Source: JBFMFB01 sp040752115 (GTDB lineage Bacteria > Pseudomonadota > Gammaproteobacteria > Burkholderiales > Sulfuricellaceae). From it: a stretch of 64,000 nt of DNA. Location: positions 1 to 64,000 of the forward strand of contig JBFMFB010000005.1 in assembly GCA_040752115.1 (NCBI GenBank), in the 5' to 3' direction. Positions 10,785 through 19,397 of the stretch are shown piece by piece. The notes beneath the pieces were generated by a model. The model was not told the DNA's origin. It did no database searches and was given only the letters and a program-made list of their open reading frames with translations. The translations under genes and the position numbers were made by a program. Each line of letters begins with the position of its first letter. Positions within the stretch are counted from its first letter, which is position 1.

Positions 10785-11228
10785 ATGTTCGCAAAACGCA
10801 CAGTGCTGGCGGTAACCGCGGGGGTTCTGACCGTCGCGGGGTATTCCGCCTTTGCCGAAGAGCAGCAAACGAAAGAAAAGGAACAGGTGCAGCAGGCCAA
10901 ACCCGCGGCGCCGGCGCGTGAAAAAGAGCAGGCCCGCGAACGCATCTACGGTTCGCAGTTGATGACCGAAGAAGAGCGCAAGGAATACCGAGCCAGGATG
11001 CGCGCCGCCAAGACCAAGGAAGAGCGCGAAAAAATCCGCGCCGAGCACCACGAGAAAATGAAGGAGCGCGCCAAGGAGAAGGGCGTCACCTTGCCGGACG
11101 AACCGCCGGCGCGCGGCGGCGGAATGATGGGGCCCGGTGGAGGAATGGGGCCCGGTGGAGGAATGGGGCCGGGCGGCGGAATGGGCCCCGGTGATGGCAT
11201 GGGCGGCGGCCGGCGCGGCGGATACTGA
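10785..11228 (+). CDS. exported Lys/Glu-rich protein with Gly-Pro-Met repeats
   Basis: An ATG preceded by GGAG opens a protein of about 147 residues. It has a signal peptide (basic start, hydrophobic core, cleavage likely after SAFA near residue 22), then a highly charged helical region (KTKEEREKIRAEHHEKMKER) and a C-terminal low-complexity tail of GPGGGM units. No family with known function is recognised. Similar small exported charged proteins are common in sulfur- and metal-oxidising betaproteobacteria. The tail consists of near-identical 15-base DNA repeats and may vary in copy number. Confidence 0.7.
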   Translation: MFAKRTVLAVTAGVLTVAGYSAFAEEQQTKEKEQVQQAKPAAPAREKEQARERIYGSQLMTEEERKEYRARMRAAKTKEEREKIRAEHHEKMKERAKEKGVTLPDEPPARGGGMMGPGGGMGPGGGMGPGGGMGPGDGMGGGRRGGY

Positions 11229-11258
11229 CTCCTGCCATCCGGCCCGGCATCGGACGCC

Positions 11259-11306
11259 TGCACCACGGTGATGCTGCTTCCCGCAGCCATGCACCATCAT
11301 CAGGCA
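11259..11306 (+). promoter_or_regulatory. candidate NtrC binding sites upstream of nirB
   Basis: At 11259-11275, TGCACC, four bases, then TGATGC closely matches the NtrC dyad TGCACC-N4-TGGTGCA. A weaker second half-site with the same TGCACC start is at 11290-11306. They lie about 70-115 bases upstream of the sigma-54 core, the usual enhancer distance. Confidence 0.45.
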
Positions 11307-11360
11307 AGCCGTGCGGGCCGGTGATCGGCGTAATGGCTTGATTGCAGGCGACAATCACTG

Positions 11361-11377
11361 CTGGCACGGCGCTTGCT
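11361..11377 (+). promoter_or_regulatory. sigma-54 promoter of nirBD
   Basis: CTGGCACGGCGCTTGCT matches the RpoN consensus YTGGCACGRNNNTTGCW at every defined position, with GG at -24 and GC at -12. Transcription would start near 11388, about 23 bases before the nirB ATG. Confidence 0.75.
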
Positions 11378-11410
11378 GGCTGCTTCTTGTCTGACAGCAA
11401 GGAGTGCAGC

Positions 11411-13846
11411 ATGAAGAAATTGAAGCTGGTGATGGTCGGCAACGGCATGGCGGGGGTGCGCACCCTGGAAGAGCTGCTGAAGCTCGCGCCCGACCTGTAC
11501 GACATCACGGTGTTCGGCGCCGAGCCCTACGGCAACTACAACCGCATTCTGCTTTCGCCGGTGCTGGCGGGCGAGCAGACCATCCAGGACATCATGCTCA
11601 ACGATGTGGACTGGTACGCGCGTCTCGGCATTGCGCTCAACCTGGGCAAGAAGGTGGTGAAGATCGACCGGATGCGGCGCCGGGTCGAGGCCGAGGACGG
11701 CACGGCTGCGGAGTACGACCGCCTGATCCTGGCCACCGGCTCCAGTCCGTTCATTTTGCCCGTACCCGGCAGCGATCTCGAAGGCATCGTCAGCTTCCGC
11801 GACATCCACGATGCCAACGCCATGATCGGCGCTTCGTCGAAGTACCGGCATGCGGTGGTGATCGGCGGCGGCCTGCTCGGGCTGGAGGCGGCCAACGGCC
11901 TGAAGCAGCGCGGCATGGCCGTGACCGTGGTGCACCTCGGCCCCTGGCTGATGGAACGCCAGCTCGACCGTATCGCGGCGCGCATGCTGCAGAAATCGCT
12001 GGAAGAAAGAGGCTTGAAATTCCTGCTGCAGCGGCAGACCGAGCAACTGATTGGCGAGAACGGTCGTGTTCGGGCGGTGCGCTTCAAAAGTGGGGAAGAA
12101 ATTCCGGCCGAGCTGGTGGTGATGGCGGTGGGCATCCGCCCCAATACCGCGCTGGCGGAATCAGCCGGCATCCACTGCAACCGCGGCATCGTGGTGAACG
12201 ACACCATGCAGACCTACGATCCGCGCATCTACGCGGTGGGCGAGTGCGTCTCGCACCGCGGCGTGTCCTACGGGCTGGTGGCGCCATTGTTTGAGATGGC
12301 CAAGGTGTGCGCCAACCATCTGGCGGAGATGGGCATCGGGCGCTATACCGGCTCGGTGATCTCGACCAAGCTCAAGGTTACCGGCATCGACCTGTTCTCC
12401 GCCGGCAATTTCAGCGGCGGGCCGGGCGCCGAGGAAATCGTGCTCAACGATCCCGCGCGCGGTGTCTACAGGAAGCTGGTGGTGCAGAACGACCGGCTGG
12501 TTGGCAGCGTGCTGTACGGCGACGCCTCGGACGGGAGTTGGTATTTCCAGTTGCTGCGCGAGGGGCGCAACATCGCCGACCTGCGCGACCGCCTGGCATT
12601 CGGCCAGAGCCATCTCGGTCAGGCCGGCTACCAGGGCGAGAACCGTGCCGCGCTGCTGCCGGATGATGCCGAGGTGTGCGGCTGCAACGGCGTGTGCAAG
12701 GGCGACATCGTAAGAGCGATCAAGGAAAAGGGCCTGTTCACCCTGGACGACGTGCGCAAGCACACCAAGGCATCGGCCTCCTGCGGCTCGTGCACCGGGC
12801 TGGTGGAGCAGATCCTGACTTCCACGCTGGGCGGCGACTACTCGCCCACCCCTGCCGAGAAGCCGATGTGCGGCTGCACCGACCACACCCACGAGGAAGT
12901 GCGCAAGGCCATCCGCGACCACAGGCTGATCACGATCCCGCAGACCATGCGCTTCCTGGAGTGGCGCACTCCGGACGGCTGCGCGAGCTGCCGCCCGGCG
13001 CTCAACTACTACCTGATCGCCGCCTGGCCGCATGAGGCGAAGGACGATCCTCAGTCGCGCTTCATCAACGAGCGCGCCCACGCCAACATCCAGAAGGACG
13101 GCACCTATTCGGTGGTGCCGCGCATGTGGGGCGGCGTCACCACACCCGCCGAGCTGCGGCGCATCGCGGAGGTGGCGGAGAAATACCGGGTGCCGATGGT
13201 GAAGGTGACCGGCGGCCAGCGCATCGACCTGCTCGGCGTGAAGAAGGAAGACCTGCCCGGCATGTGGAAGGACCTCGGCATGCCCTGCGGCCACGCCTAC
13301 GGCAAGGCGCTGCGCACGGTGAAGACCTGCGTCGGCTCGGAATTCTGCCGCTTCGGCACGCAGGATTCCACCGGCCTCGGCATCGAGCTGGAAAAGGCGC
13401 TGTGGAAGATGTGGGCGCCGGCCAAGGTCAAGCTTGCCGTCTCCGGCTGCCCGCGCAACTGCGCGGAAGCGGCGATCAAGGACATCGGCGTGATCGGCGT
13501 GGATTCCGGCTGGGAAATCCACGTCGGCGGCAATGGCGGCATCAAGACCGAAGTGGCGCAGTTCCTGGTCAAGGTCAAAACCGGCGAAGAGGTGCTGGAA
13601 ATGAGCGGCGCCTTCCTTCAGCTCTACCGCGAGGAGGCGCGCTATCTCGACCGCACCGTGCACTGGCTGCAGCGCGTCGGGCTGGAGTACGTCAAGGAAA
13701 AGGTGGTGAACGACGCGGAGAACCGCAAGGCGCTTTACGCGCGGCTGCGGGATGCCTTGCAGGGAGAAGACGATCCGTGGGCGGAGCGGGTTCGCGGCGC
13801 GGAGCGGCATGAATTCGAGAATTTGAAAATCGAGGAGACGGTATGA
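11411..13846 (+). CDS. nirB: NADH-dependent nitrite reductase, large subunit NirB
   Basis: NirB catalyses the six-electron reduction of nitrite to ammonium with NADH in the cytoplasm. Its domains in order are an FAD/NADH oxidoreductase module (residues 1-about 400, GNGMAG and GGGLLGLEA nucleotide-binding loops), a BFD-type [2Fe-2S] region with CGCNGVCKGD and CGSCTG (about 420-480), and the sirohaem/[4Fe-4S] reductase domains with TCVGSEFCRFG and SGCPRNCAEA (about 640-690). The ATG at 11411 follows AAGGAG and gives 811 residues, a normal length. The sigma-54 promoter and NtrC-like sites point to nitrogen-limited, assimilatory expression. nirD overlaps its end. Confidence 0.96.
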   Translation: MKKLKLVMVGNGMAGVRTLEELLKLAPDLYDITVFGAEPYGNYNRILLSPVLAGEQTIQDIMLNDVDWYARLGIALNLGKKVVKIDRMRRRVEAEDGTAAEYDRLILATGSSPFILPVPGSDLEGIVSFRDIHDANAMIGASSKYRHAVVIGGGLLGLEAANGLKQRGMAVTVVHLGPWLMERQLDRIAARMLQKSLEERGLKFLLQRQTEQLIGENGRVRAVRFKSGEEIPAELVVMAVGIRPNTALAESAGIHCNRGIVVNDTMQTYDPRIYAVGECVSHRGVSYGLVAPLFEMAKVCANHLAEMGIGRYTGSVISTKLKVTGIDLFSAGNFSGGPGAEEIVLNDPARGVYRKLVVQNDRLVGSVLYGDASDGSWYFQLLREGRNIADLRDRLAFGQSHLGQAGYQGENRAALLPDDAEVCGCNGVCKGDIVRAIKEKGLFTLDDVRKHTKASASCGSCTGLVEQILTSTLGGDYSPTPAEKPMCGCTDHTHEEVRKAIRDHRLITIPQTMRFLEWRTPDGCASCRPALNYYLIAAWPHEAKDDPQSRFINERAHANIQKDGTYSVVPRMWGGVTTPAELRRIAEVAEKYRVPMVKVTGGQRIDLLGVKKEDLPGMWKDLGMPCGHAYGKALRTVKTCVGSEFCRFGTQDSTGLGIELEKALWKMWAPAKVKLAVSGCPRNCAEAAIKDIGVIGVDSGWEIHVGGNGGIKTEVAQFLVKVKTGEEVLEMSGAFLQLYREEARYLDRTVHWLQRVGLEYVKEKVVNDAENRKALYARLRDALQGEDDPWAERVRGAERHEFENLKIEETV

Positions 13847-14151
13847 GCGACTGGATCAGGGTGGCGGCGCTGGAGGATATTCCGCGCCAGGGCGCGCGCG
13901 TGCTGCAGCACGAAGAAGGCGACATCGCGGTATTCCGCACTGTCGCCGACGAGGTGTTCGCGCTGCGCGACCGATGTCCGCACAAGGGGGGGCAACTTTC
14001 GCAGGGGATGGTGTTCGAACGGAAAGTGGCCTGCCCCCTGCACGGCCGGCAGATATGCCTGGATACGGGGGAGGTGGTCGCGCCTGATGAAGGTTGTGTC
14101 CGCGCCTATCCGGTCAAGGTTGAGGAAGGGCTGGTTTACCTGCAAATCTAA
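13843..14151 (+). CDS. nirD: nitrite reductase small subunit NirD (Rieske type)
   Basis: The 102-residue partner of NirB starts inside the nirB stop (ATGA overlap), so the two are translationally coupled. It has a Rieske fold with both cluster motifs intact: CPHKGG (about residue 45) and CPLHGRQ (about 65), each giving a Cys and a His. Some enterobacterial NirD proteins have lost these ligands, so this version probably binds a [2Fe-2S] cluster. It should help electron transfer or assembly of the NADH nitrite reductase. Confidence 0.93.
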   Translation: MSDWIRVAALEDIPRQGARVLQHEEGDIAVFRTVADEVFALRDRCPHKGGQLSQGMVFERKVACPLHGRQICLDTGEVVAPDEGCVRAYPVKVEEGLVYLQI

Positions 14152-14307
14152 CGGGGGAGTGCAAACGCGCCGTTCGATCCCCACGGTTAATTGTGGTAGA
14201 CTAATTCTAAATTCTGGTGTAGTTTTATGCCAGTTGCCCGGCCTGTCTGGGCAGTCGGCTTTTGCCTTTCGCCAGTATTTTTTTGTTCAGCCACCCAGGA
14301 GAAAAAC

Positions 14308-14889
14308 ATGGAACATCAACTGCCCCCGCTGCCCTATGCCATGGATGCGCTCGCGCCCACGATTTCGAAGGAAACCCTGGAATACCACTACGGCAAGCAC
14401 CATCAGGCCTACGTCACCAATCTCAACAACCTGATCAAGGGCACCGAGTTCGAGAACCTGGCGCTGGAAGACATCGTCAAGAAATCCACTGGCGGCGTCT
14501 TCAATAACGCCGCCCAGGTGTGGAACCACACCTTCTACTGGAACTGCCTGTCGCCCAATGGCGGCGGCGAGCCTGAAGGCAAGCTGATGGACGCGATCAA
14601 GGCGAAATTCGGCTCGTTCGATGAATTCAAGAAGCAGTTCAGCCAGACCGCCGTCACCACCTTCGGCTCCGGCTGGGGCTGGCTGGTGAAGAACGCCGAC
14701 GGCTCGGTCGAGCTGATGAGCACCAGCAACGCCGGCACGCCGATGACCTCCGGCAAGACCGCGCTCCTGACCTGCGACGTATGGGAGCACGCCTACTACA
14801 TCGACTACCGCAACCGCCGCCCGGACTATGTGGCGGCGTTCTGGAACCTGGTCAACTGGGATTTCGTGGCGAAGAACTTCGCCGGCTGA
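14308..14889 (+). CDS. sodB: superoxide dismutase [Fe]
   Basis: SodB converts superoxide to oxygen and hydrogen peroxide in the cytoplasm. The 193-residue protein has the expected metal ligands: a His in HYGKHHQAY, a His in VWNHTFYW, then Asp and His in DVWEHAYY. The AAQVWNHTFYW and GSGWGWLV context is that of iron rather than manganese enzymes. The ATG at 14308 is preceded by AGGAG, and MEHQLPPLPY is a typical SodB start. It stands alone after nirBD; an AT-rich stretch at 14188-14225 probably holds its promoter. Confidence 0.95.
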   Translation: MEHQLPPLPYAMDALAPTISKETLEYHYGKHHQAYVTNLNNLIKGTEFENLALEDIVKKSTGGVFNNAAQVWNHTFYWNCLSPNGGGEPEGKLMDAIKAKFGSFDEFKKQFSQTAVTTFGSGWGWLVKNADGSVELMSTSNAGTPMTSGKTALLTCDVWEHAYYIDYRNRRPDYVAAFWNLVNWDFVAKNFAG

Positions 14890-14894
14890 TTGGG

Positions 14895-15211
14895 TGCCGG
14901 CAATGCCCCGGCGGGGCAGTTACCTTTTCTTGCTTGTCCAAGAACAAGGTAACCGAAAAGAAGGACACCCCGTTCGCCGGTCGCCCTGTTGGGCGACTGC
15001 CCTGCGTTGCTCACCGGGCCGGGCGGCTGCGCAACTCGCCCTTGCGCCGAAGTATGCTGCGCATCCTTCGCCGCGCGGAGCTCGGACAGTGCTCGCCGAC
15101 TTTCCCCGGCCCGGCTGCGCTACTCGGCGACTCGCAGGGGCCCCAAAGGCGTCGCGGTGCAAACAGCGGGGCTGCATGATGTCGCGCGTTACTTTTACCA
15201 GACTCAATCAG
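14895..15211 (+). repeat. dispersed 310-bp repeat, copy 1
   Basis: This fills most of the gap between sodB and cytochrome b561. It matches 61448-61758 along almost its whole length in the same orientation. It opens with a hairpin built from GTTACCTTTTCTTG and its complement CAAGAAAAGGTAAC; this copy has one mismatch in the stem. Short open frames inside it encode low-complexity Arg, Gly, Pro and Ala peptides and are not supported as genes. Confidence 0.85.
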
Positions 15212-15297
15212 TCAGCTAGTCGGAGTCTTACGAGGGAGCCCGCATTGCTTGCCGGGTAGCCCCTTTTCTTTGGCTCGGCTGCCACTATAATGCCCCG

Positions 15298-15852
15298 ATG
15301 GCATTGCCCCTTCGCTATACCGGAACCGCCATCGCCCTCCACTGGCTGGCGGCGCTGCTCGTCTTCGCCGCCTTTCCCCTTGGCCTGTACATGGGGGATC
15401 TGCCGTTTTCGCCGCTCAAGCTCAGGCTGTTCAGTTATCACAAGTGGTTAGGCGTGACCGTGTTCCTGCTGGCCGCGGTGCGCCTGGCGTGGCGCGCGGC
15501 GCACCGGGCACCGCCATTCCCCCCGTCCATGCCCTCCTGGGAGCGGTTCGCCGCGGCGGCGGCGCATTGGCTGCTCTACGCGCTGATCTTCGTTATTCCG
15601 CTAACCGGCTGGCTGATGAGCTCGGCCAAGGGGATGCAGACCGTCTATCTCGGCGTGGTGCCGCTGCCCGACCTGCTCGGCAAGGACAAGGCGCTCGGCC
15701 GGTTGCTCCAGGAAACGCACGCAGCGCTGAACATGGCGATGCTGGCGCTGGTGGCCTTCCACATCGTTGCGGCGCTCAGGCACCATTTTGTCGAGCGCGA
15801 TGGTATCCTTGCGCGCATGTTGCCTTTTCTCGACAAGGAGTCTTCGCGATGA
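15298..15852 (+). CDS. cytochrome b561
   Basis: This is a 184-residue inner-membrane dihaem cytochrome b with four hydrophobic helices. Candidate haem-ligating histidines lie at LHWLAA (helix 1), YHKWLG, AAAHWLLYA and LVAFHIVAA. CybB-type proteins oxidise ubiquinol and can reduce superoxide. The gene is coupled by ATGA to two YceI genes, a widespread trio thought to handle isoprenoid quinones and oxidative stress. The ATG at 15298 lacks a strong ribosome site, but its N-terminus fits the family. Confidence 0.92.
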   Translation: MALPLRYTGTAIALHWLAALLVFAAFPLGLYMGDLPFSPLKLRLFSYHKWLGVTVFLLAAVRLAWRAAHRAPPFPPSMPSWERFAAAAAHWLLYALIFVIPLTGWLMSSAKGMQTVYLGVVPLPDLLGKDKALGRLLQETHAALNMAMLALVAFHIVAALRHHFVERDGILARMLPFLDKESSR

Positions 15853-16439
15853 TCCGCCTCTTTGCTGCCCTCGCCCTGCTGCTATCCGGTGTGGTCCATG
15901 CCGCCGAATTCAGCGTCGTCCAGCTCGACAAGAGTTCGATCGCGTTCGTGACGAAGCAGATGGGCGTGCCGGTGGACGGTACCTTCCCCAAATTTACCGC
16001 GCAGATCGCCCTGGATCCGGCCAAGCCTCAAACCGGCCGCGCCAACATCGAGATCGACATTGCCAGCATCGACGCCGGCTTCGCACAAGCCAACGAGGAG
16101 GCCAAAGGCAAGAACTGGTTCAACGTGCGGGAATTCCCCAAGGCCACCTTCGTTTCGAGCGCGGTCAGCGGAGCCGGCGGAAACCGCCTCGAGGCCGTCG
16201 GCAAGATGACTATCAAGGGAAAAACGCAGGAGCTGCGGGTTCCCTTCACCGCCGTGCAGGACAAGGGGGCGCTGACGCTGGAGGGGGCATTCCCGGTGAA
16301 GCGCCTGGATTACGGCATCGGCGCGGGCGAATGGGCCGATACCTCGGTCGTCGCCGATGAAGTCCAGGTCAGATTCCGCTTCGTGATCGCCCCGGCTTCC
16401 GCGCCGGTTTCAAAAAACAAAAAAGGAGGAGCGTTGTGA
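15849..16439 (+). CDS. YceI family periplasmic protein (first of two)
   Basis: The ATG overlaps the cytochrome b561 stop and follows AAGGAG. A signal peptide (MIRLFAALALLLSGVVHA) leads into a lipocalin-like YceI domain of about 175 residues. YceI barrels bind polyprenyl or quinone-like lipids in the periplasm. Conserved stretches include IEIDIASIDAGF and the TIKGKTQEL strand. It ends in a Lys-rich tail, and its stop overlaps the start of the second YceI gene. The two paralogues differ enough to have separate ligands or roles. Confidence 0.92.
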   Translation: MIRLFAALALLLSGVVHAAEFSVVQLDKSSIAFVTKQMGVPVDGTFPKFTAQIALDPAKPQTGRANIEIDIASIDAGFAQANEEAKGKNWFNVREFPKATFVSSAVSGAGGNRLEAVGKMTIKGKTQELRVPFTAVQDKGALTLEGAFPVKRLDYGIGAGEWADTSVVADEVQVRFRFVIAPASAPVSKNKKGGAL

Positions 16440-17002
16440 ACAGAACAGCAATCCTGGTTGCGCTTGCCGGCGCACTGAGCTTTCCGGCATTCGGCGCGGA
16501 CAGCTATACCATAGATTCGCGCCATACCTTCCCGAGCTTCGAGCTGAGCCACCAGGGGTTTTCGGTCCAGCGCGGCCGCTTCAACAAGACGGCCGGCAAG
16601 ATGACCCTCGATACGGCCGCCAGGACAGGCAGCATCGATGTGGCCATCGACGCCGCCTCCATCGACACCGGCCTGGAAGAGCTGGAAAAACACCTGCGCG
16701 GCGAGGATTTCTTCGACGTCGCCAAGTATCCGACGCTCGCCTTCAAATCGAAGGCGCTCAGATTCGACGGCGACAAGGTCGTCGGCGCAGACGGCGAACT
16801 CACTATGCACGGCGTGGCCAGGCCCGTCAGCCTGAACATCGACCATTTCCGCTGCGCCCCCAATCCGATGAACAAGAAGCCCACCTGCGGCGCTAATGCG
16901 ACCACGACGATCAAGCGTTCCGAGTTCGGCGTCAGCAAGTACGTGCCCGCGGTCGGCGACGAAGTGAGGATTGCGATCCAGGTCGAAGCGGTCAAGGATT
17001 GA
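16436..17002 (+). CDS. YceI family periplasmic protein (second of two)
   Basis: A GTG start within the preceding stop (GTGA overlap) follows AAGGAGG. The 188-residue protein has a signal peptide ending near FGA and a complete YceI domain, including the TIDSRHTFPSFELSHQGFS start, IDAASIDTGL and a conserved hydrophobic end. Two cysteines (residues near 141 and 150) could form a disulfide. It is the last gene of the cytochrome b561 operon; a repeat element follows. Confidence 0.92.
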   Translation: MNRTAILVALAGALSFPAFGADSYTIDSRHTFPSFELSHQGFSVQRGRFNKTAGKMTLDTAARTGSIDVAIDAASIDTGLEELEKHLRGEDFFDVAKYPTLAFKSKALRFDGDKVVGADGELTMHGVARPVSLNIDHFRCAPNPMNKKPTCGANATTTIKRSEFGVSKYVPAVGDEVRIAIQVEAVKD

Positions 17003-17034
17003 CGGCCCCTGCGGGATTGTCATAAAAACGGCGT

Positions 17035-17166
17035 TTAGCCACGAATGACACGAATGTTCACGAATATTCATGATGTTTCGTGGCCCCGTGCTTACCGGAA
17101 TGTCATGCCGCAACCCGCAGTATCAGATTGTTTTTATTCGTGTTCATTCGTGTCATTCGTGGCTGA
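17035..17166. repeat. MITE-like element with CACGAAT terminal repeats, copy A
   Basis: The ends carry TTAGCCACGAATGACACG and its inverted partner CATTCGTGTCATTCGTGGCT, matching at 21 of 22 positions over the full arm. About 90 bases of unrelated core separate them and there is no gene. Two relatives lie at 58111-58255 and 62440-62574. Confidence 0.8.
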
Positions 17167-17181
17167 CTACGATTTTCAAGA

Positions 17182-18351
17182 TTATTCTGCCTTCAGCACC
17201 TGCTCCACCAGCCGGGCCCAGTAGCTCGCGCCGATCGGCAGAATGTCGTCGTTGAAGTCGTAGTGCGGATTGTGCAGCATGCAGCCGCCTTCCCCCAGGC
17301 CGTTGCCCAGCCAGACGTAACAGCCCGGCTTTTCCTGCAGCATGAAGGAAAAATCTTCGGCGCCCATCGACGGCCGCAGGTCGGTGCGCACGTTGTCGCG
17401 GCCGGCGACTGAAATCGCCGCCATTCGGCAGATTTCCGCTTCCGTTGCCGAATTGACCGTGGGCGGATAGCCGCGCCGGTAGTCGAGCGTCACCTGCACG
17501 CCGAAGCCGGCGGCAATGCCGTTGCAGATCCGCTCCATGGTTGTTTCCACCCTCTCCTGCACCTCCGGCCGGAAGGCCCGCACCGTGCCGCCCAGCACGG
17601 CCCGCTCGGGGATGGCGTTGTAGGCGTCTCCCGCGTGGAAGCGCGTGACGCTCACCACCGCCGAATCCAGAGGGTCGAGCGTGCGGCTGGGGATGGTCTG
17701 CAGCGCCTGCACCAGGGCGCTGCCCGCCACGACCGGATCGGCGCCCTGATGGGGCATGGCGGCATGAGCGCCGTGGCCGCGCAGCGTGATGTCGAACTGG
17801 TCCGCCGAAGCCATCATCGGGCCGTTGATGATTGCGAACTGTCCGGCCTCCAGTCCGGGCCAGTTGTGCATGCCGAACACGGCCTGCATGGGAAAGCGCT
17901 CGAACAGGCCGTCGTCGATCATTGCCCGTGCGCCGGCCTCGCCCTCTTCCGCGGGCTGGAAGATGAAGTACGCCGTGCCGTCGAAATGGCGCGTGGCGGC
18001 CAGGTACTCTGCCGCTCCCAGCAGCATGGCGGTGTGCCCGTCGTGGCCGCAGGCGTGCATCCTGCCGTCGAAGCGGGAACGGTGCGGAAACGGATTCTGT
18101 TCCTGGATCGGTAGCGCATCCATGTCGGCGCGCAAGCCGATGGCCCGCGCGCTGCTGCCGGCGCGCAGCACGCCCACCACCCCGGTTCCGGCGAGGCCGC
18201 GATGCACCTCGATCCCGGCCGCAGTCAGCGTTGCCGCCACCAGATCGCCGGTGCGCCGCTCCTCGAACGCCGTTTCCGGATGGGCGTGAATGTCCCGCCG
18301 CAAGGCGGCAAGGCGGGCGTGGTTTTCCTTGATGCGGGCGATGACGGTCAT
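17182..18351 (-). CDS. M20-family amidohydrolase (hippurate/N-acyl amino acid hydrolase)
   Basis: This is a zinc-dependent cytoplasmic peptidase-like enzyme of 389 residues. Metal-binding motifs in order are ACGHDGHTAM (about residue 100), the catalytic QPAEEGEAGA (about 135), a His in MHNWPG (about 160) and a late conserved His in MGAEDFSFM and its surroundings. The dimerisation domain carries HGAHAAMPHQGADP. The family cleaves N-acetyl or N-benzoyl groups from amino acids; the exact substrate is not readable. It is a single gene, divergent from rdgC. Confidence 0.92.
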   Translation of the reverse strand: MTVIARIKENHARLAALRRDIHAHPETAFEERRTGDLVAATLTAAGIEVHRGLAGTGVVGVLRAGSSARAIGLRADMDALPIQEQNPFPHRSRFDGRMHACGHDGHTAMLLGAAEYLAATRHFDGTAYFIFQPAEEGEAGARAMIDDGLFERFPMQAVFGMHNWPGLEAGQFAIINGPMMASADQFDITLRGHGAHAAMPHQGADPVVAGSALVQALQTIPSRTLDPLDSAVVSVTRFHAGDAYNAIPERAVLGGTVRAFRPEVQERVETTMERICNGIAAGFGVQVTLDYRRGYPPTVNSATEAEICRMAAISVAGRDNVRTDLRPSMGAEDFSFMLQEKPGCYVWLGNGLGEGGCMLHNPHYDFNDDILPIGASYWARLVEQVLKAE

Positions 18352-18437
18352 GATGGCAGGGCTTTCCGCTGACTGGATGGCAATGTGAAATGATATGCCA
18401 GTCGTGTAGAATTCCGCACTTTTTCGCAGGCACTCCC

Positions 18438-19343
18438 ATGTGGTTCAAGAACCTTCAAATCTACCGTTTGCCCGCCGGCTGGAATCTTACCCCGGCACGC
18501 CTCGCCGAGCAGCTTGCCCGTCACCCGTTCCAGTCCTGCGGCAGCCTGGACATGCAAAGCCGCGGCTGGGTGTCGCCCAAGGGCGATGACAGCCTGGTGC
18601 ATGCGCTCGGCGGCCAGATGCTGATCGCATTCGGCGCCGAGCAGAAGCTCCTGCCCGCCTCGATTATCAACCAGTTCGCCCGCGACCGGGCGGCGGAGAT
18701 CGAAGAGCAGCAGGGCTACAAGCCGGGCCGCAAGCAGATGCGCGAGATCAGGGAGTGCGTCACCGACGAGCTGCTGCCCCGCGCCTTCAGCCGCCGCCGC
18801 ACCACCTTCGTCTGGATCGATCCCGCCCACGGCTGGCTGGCCGTCGATGCGGCCAATTCCGGCAAGGCGGAAGAGGTGCTGGAGCTGCTGCGCAAATCCA
18901 TTGACGACCTGCCGCTTGCGCTGCCAAAAACCCGGCTTTCGCCGGTTGGCGCGATGACCGGCTGGCTGGCAAGCGGGGAGCCGCCGGCCGGCTTCACCAT
19001 CGACCGCGATTGCGAACTGCGCGCGCCCGGCGAAGAGAAGGCGACCGTGCGCTATTCAAGGCACGCGCTCGATGCCGAGGAAATCCGCAGCCACATCGCC
19101 GCCGGCAAGGTCGCCATCCGCCTGGCACTCACCTGGAACGACCGGATTTCCTTTGTGCTGACCGACCTGCTCCAGGTCAAGCGGCTGGCATTCCTCGACA
19201 TCGTCCGGGAGGAGGCCGAGTCCCAGGCCGAAACCGCCGATGAACAGTTCGACGCCGACTTCGCCCTGATGACGGGCGACCTGACGCGATTCCTGCCCGA
19301 TCTCGTGGAAGCGCTGGGAGGCGAGGCGACCGAAAGCGCTTAG
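18438..19343 (+). CDS. rdgC: recombination-associated protein RdgC
   Basis: RdgC forms ring-shaped dimers on double-stranded DNA and modulates RecA loading at forks. The 301-residue protein begins MWFKNLQIYRLP, a well-conserved RdgC start, and carries the SCGSLDMQSRGWVSP segment and the KPGRKQ-like basic patch (YKPGRKQMREI). Length and composition are normal. The ATG at 18438 is used because upstream residues do not belong to the family. It is divergent from the amidohydrolase and monocistronic. Confidence 0.95.
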   Translation: MWFKNLQIYRLPAGWNLTPARLAEQLARHPFQSCGSLDMQSRGWVSPKGDDSLVHALGGQMLIAFGAEQKLLPASIINQFARDRAAEIEEQQGYKPGRKQMREIRECVTDELLPRAFSRRRTTFVWIDPAHGWLAVDAANSGKAEEVLELLRKSIDDLPLALPKTRLSPVGAMTGWLASGEPPAGFTIDRDCELRAPGEEKATVRYSRHALDAEEIRSHIAAGKVAIRLALTWNDRISFVLTDLLQVKRLAFLDIVREEAESQAETADEQFDADFALMTGDLTRFLPDLVEALGGEATESA

Positions 19344-19397
19344 AAAGGAAGCCGCTCTCCTGTCGGACATTTTCAGGGACAAAGTCTTGTGATGATT

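Noticed and set aside
11330..11360. FNR-type box before nirB
   Set aside because: TGATT and AATCA arms exist but are nine bases apart, not the four-base spacing of FNR sites.
12161..13810. Long minus-strand open frame opposite nirB
   Set aside because: The plus strand has complete NirB motifs; the antisense product is low-complexity His/Ala/Arg sequence.
14188..14225. Possible IscR-like site before sodB
   Set aside because: A GACTA core is present, but the second half-site does not match.
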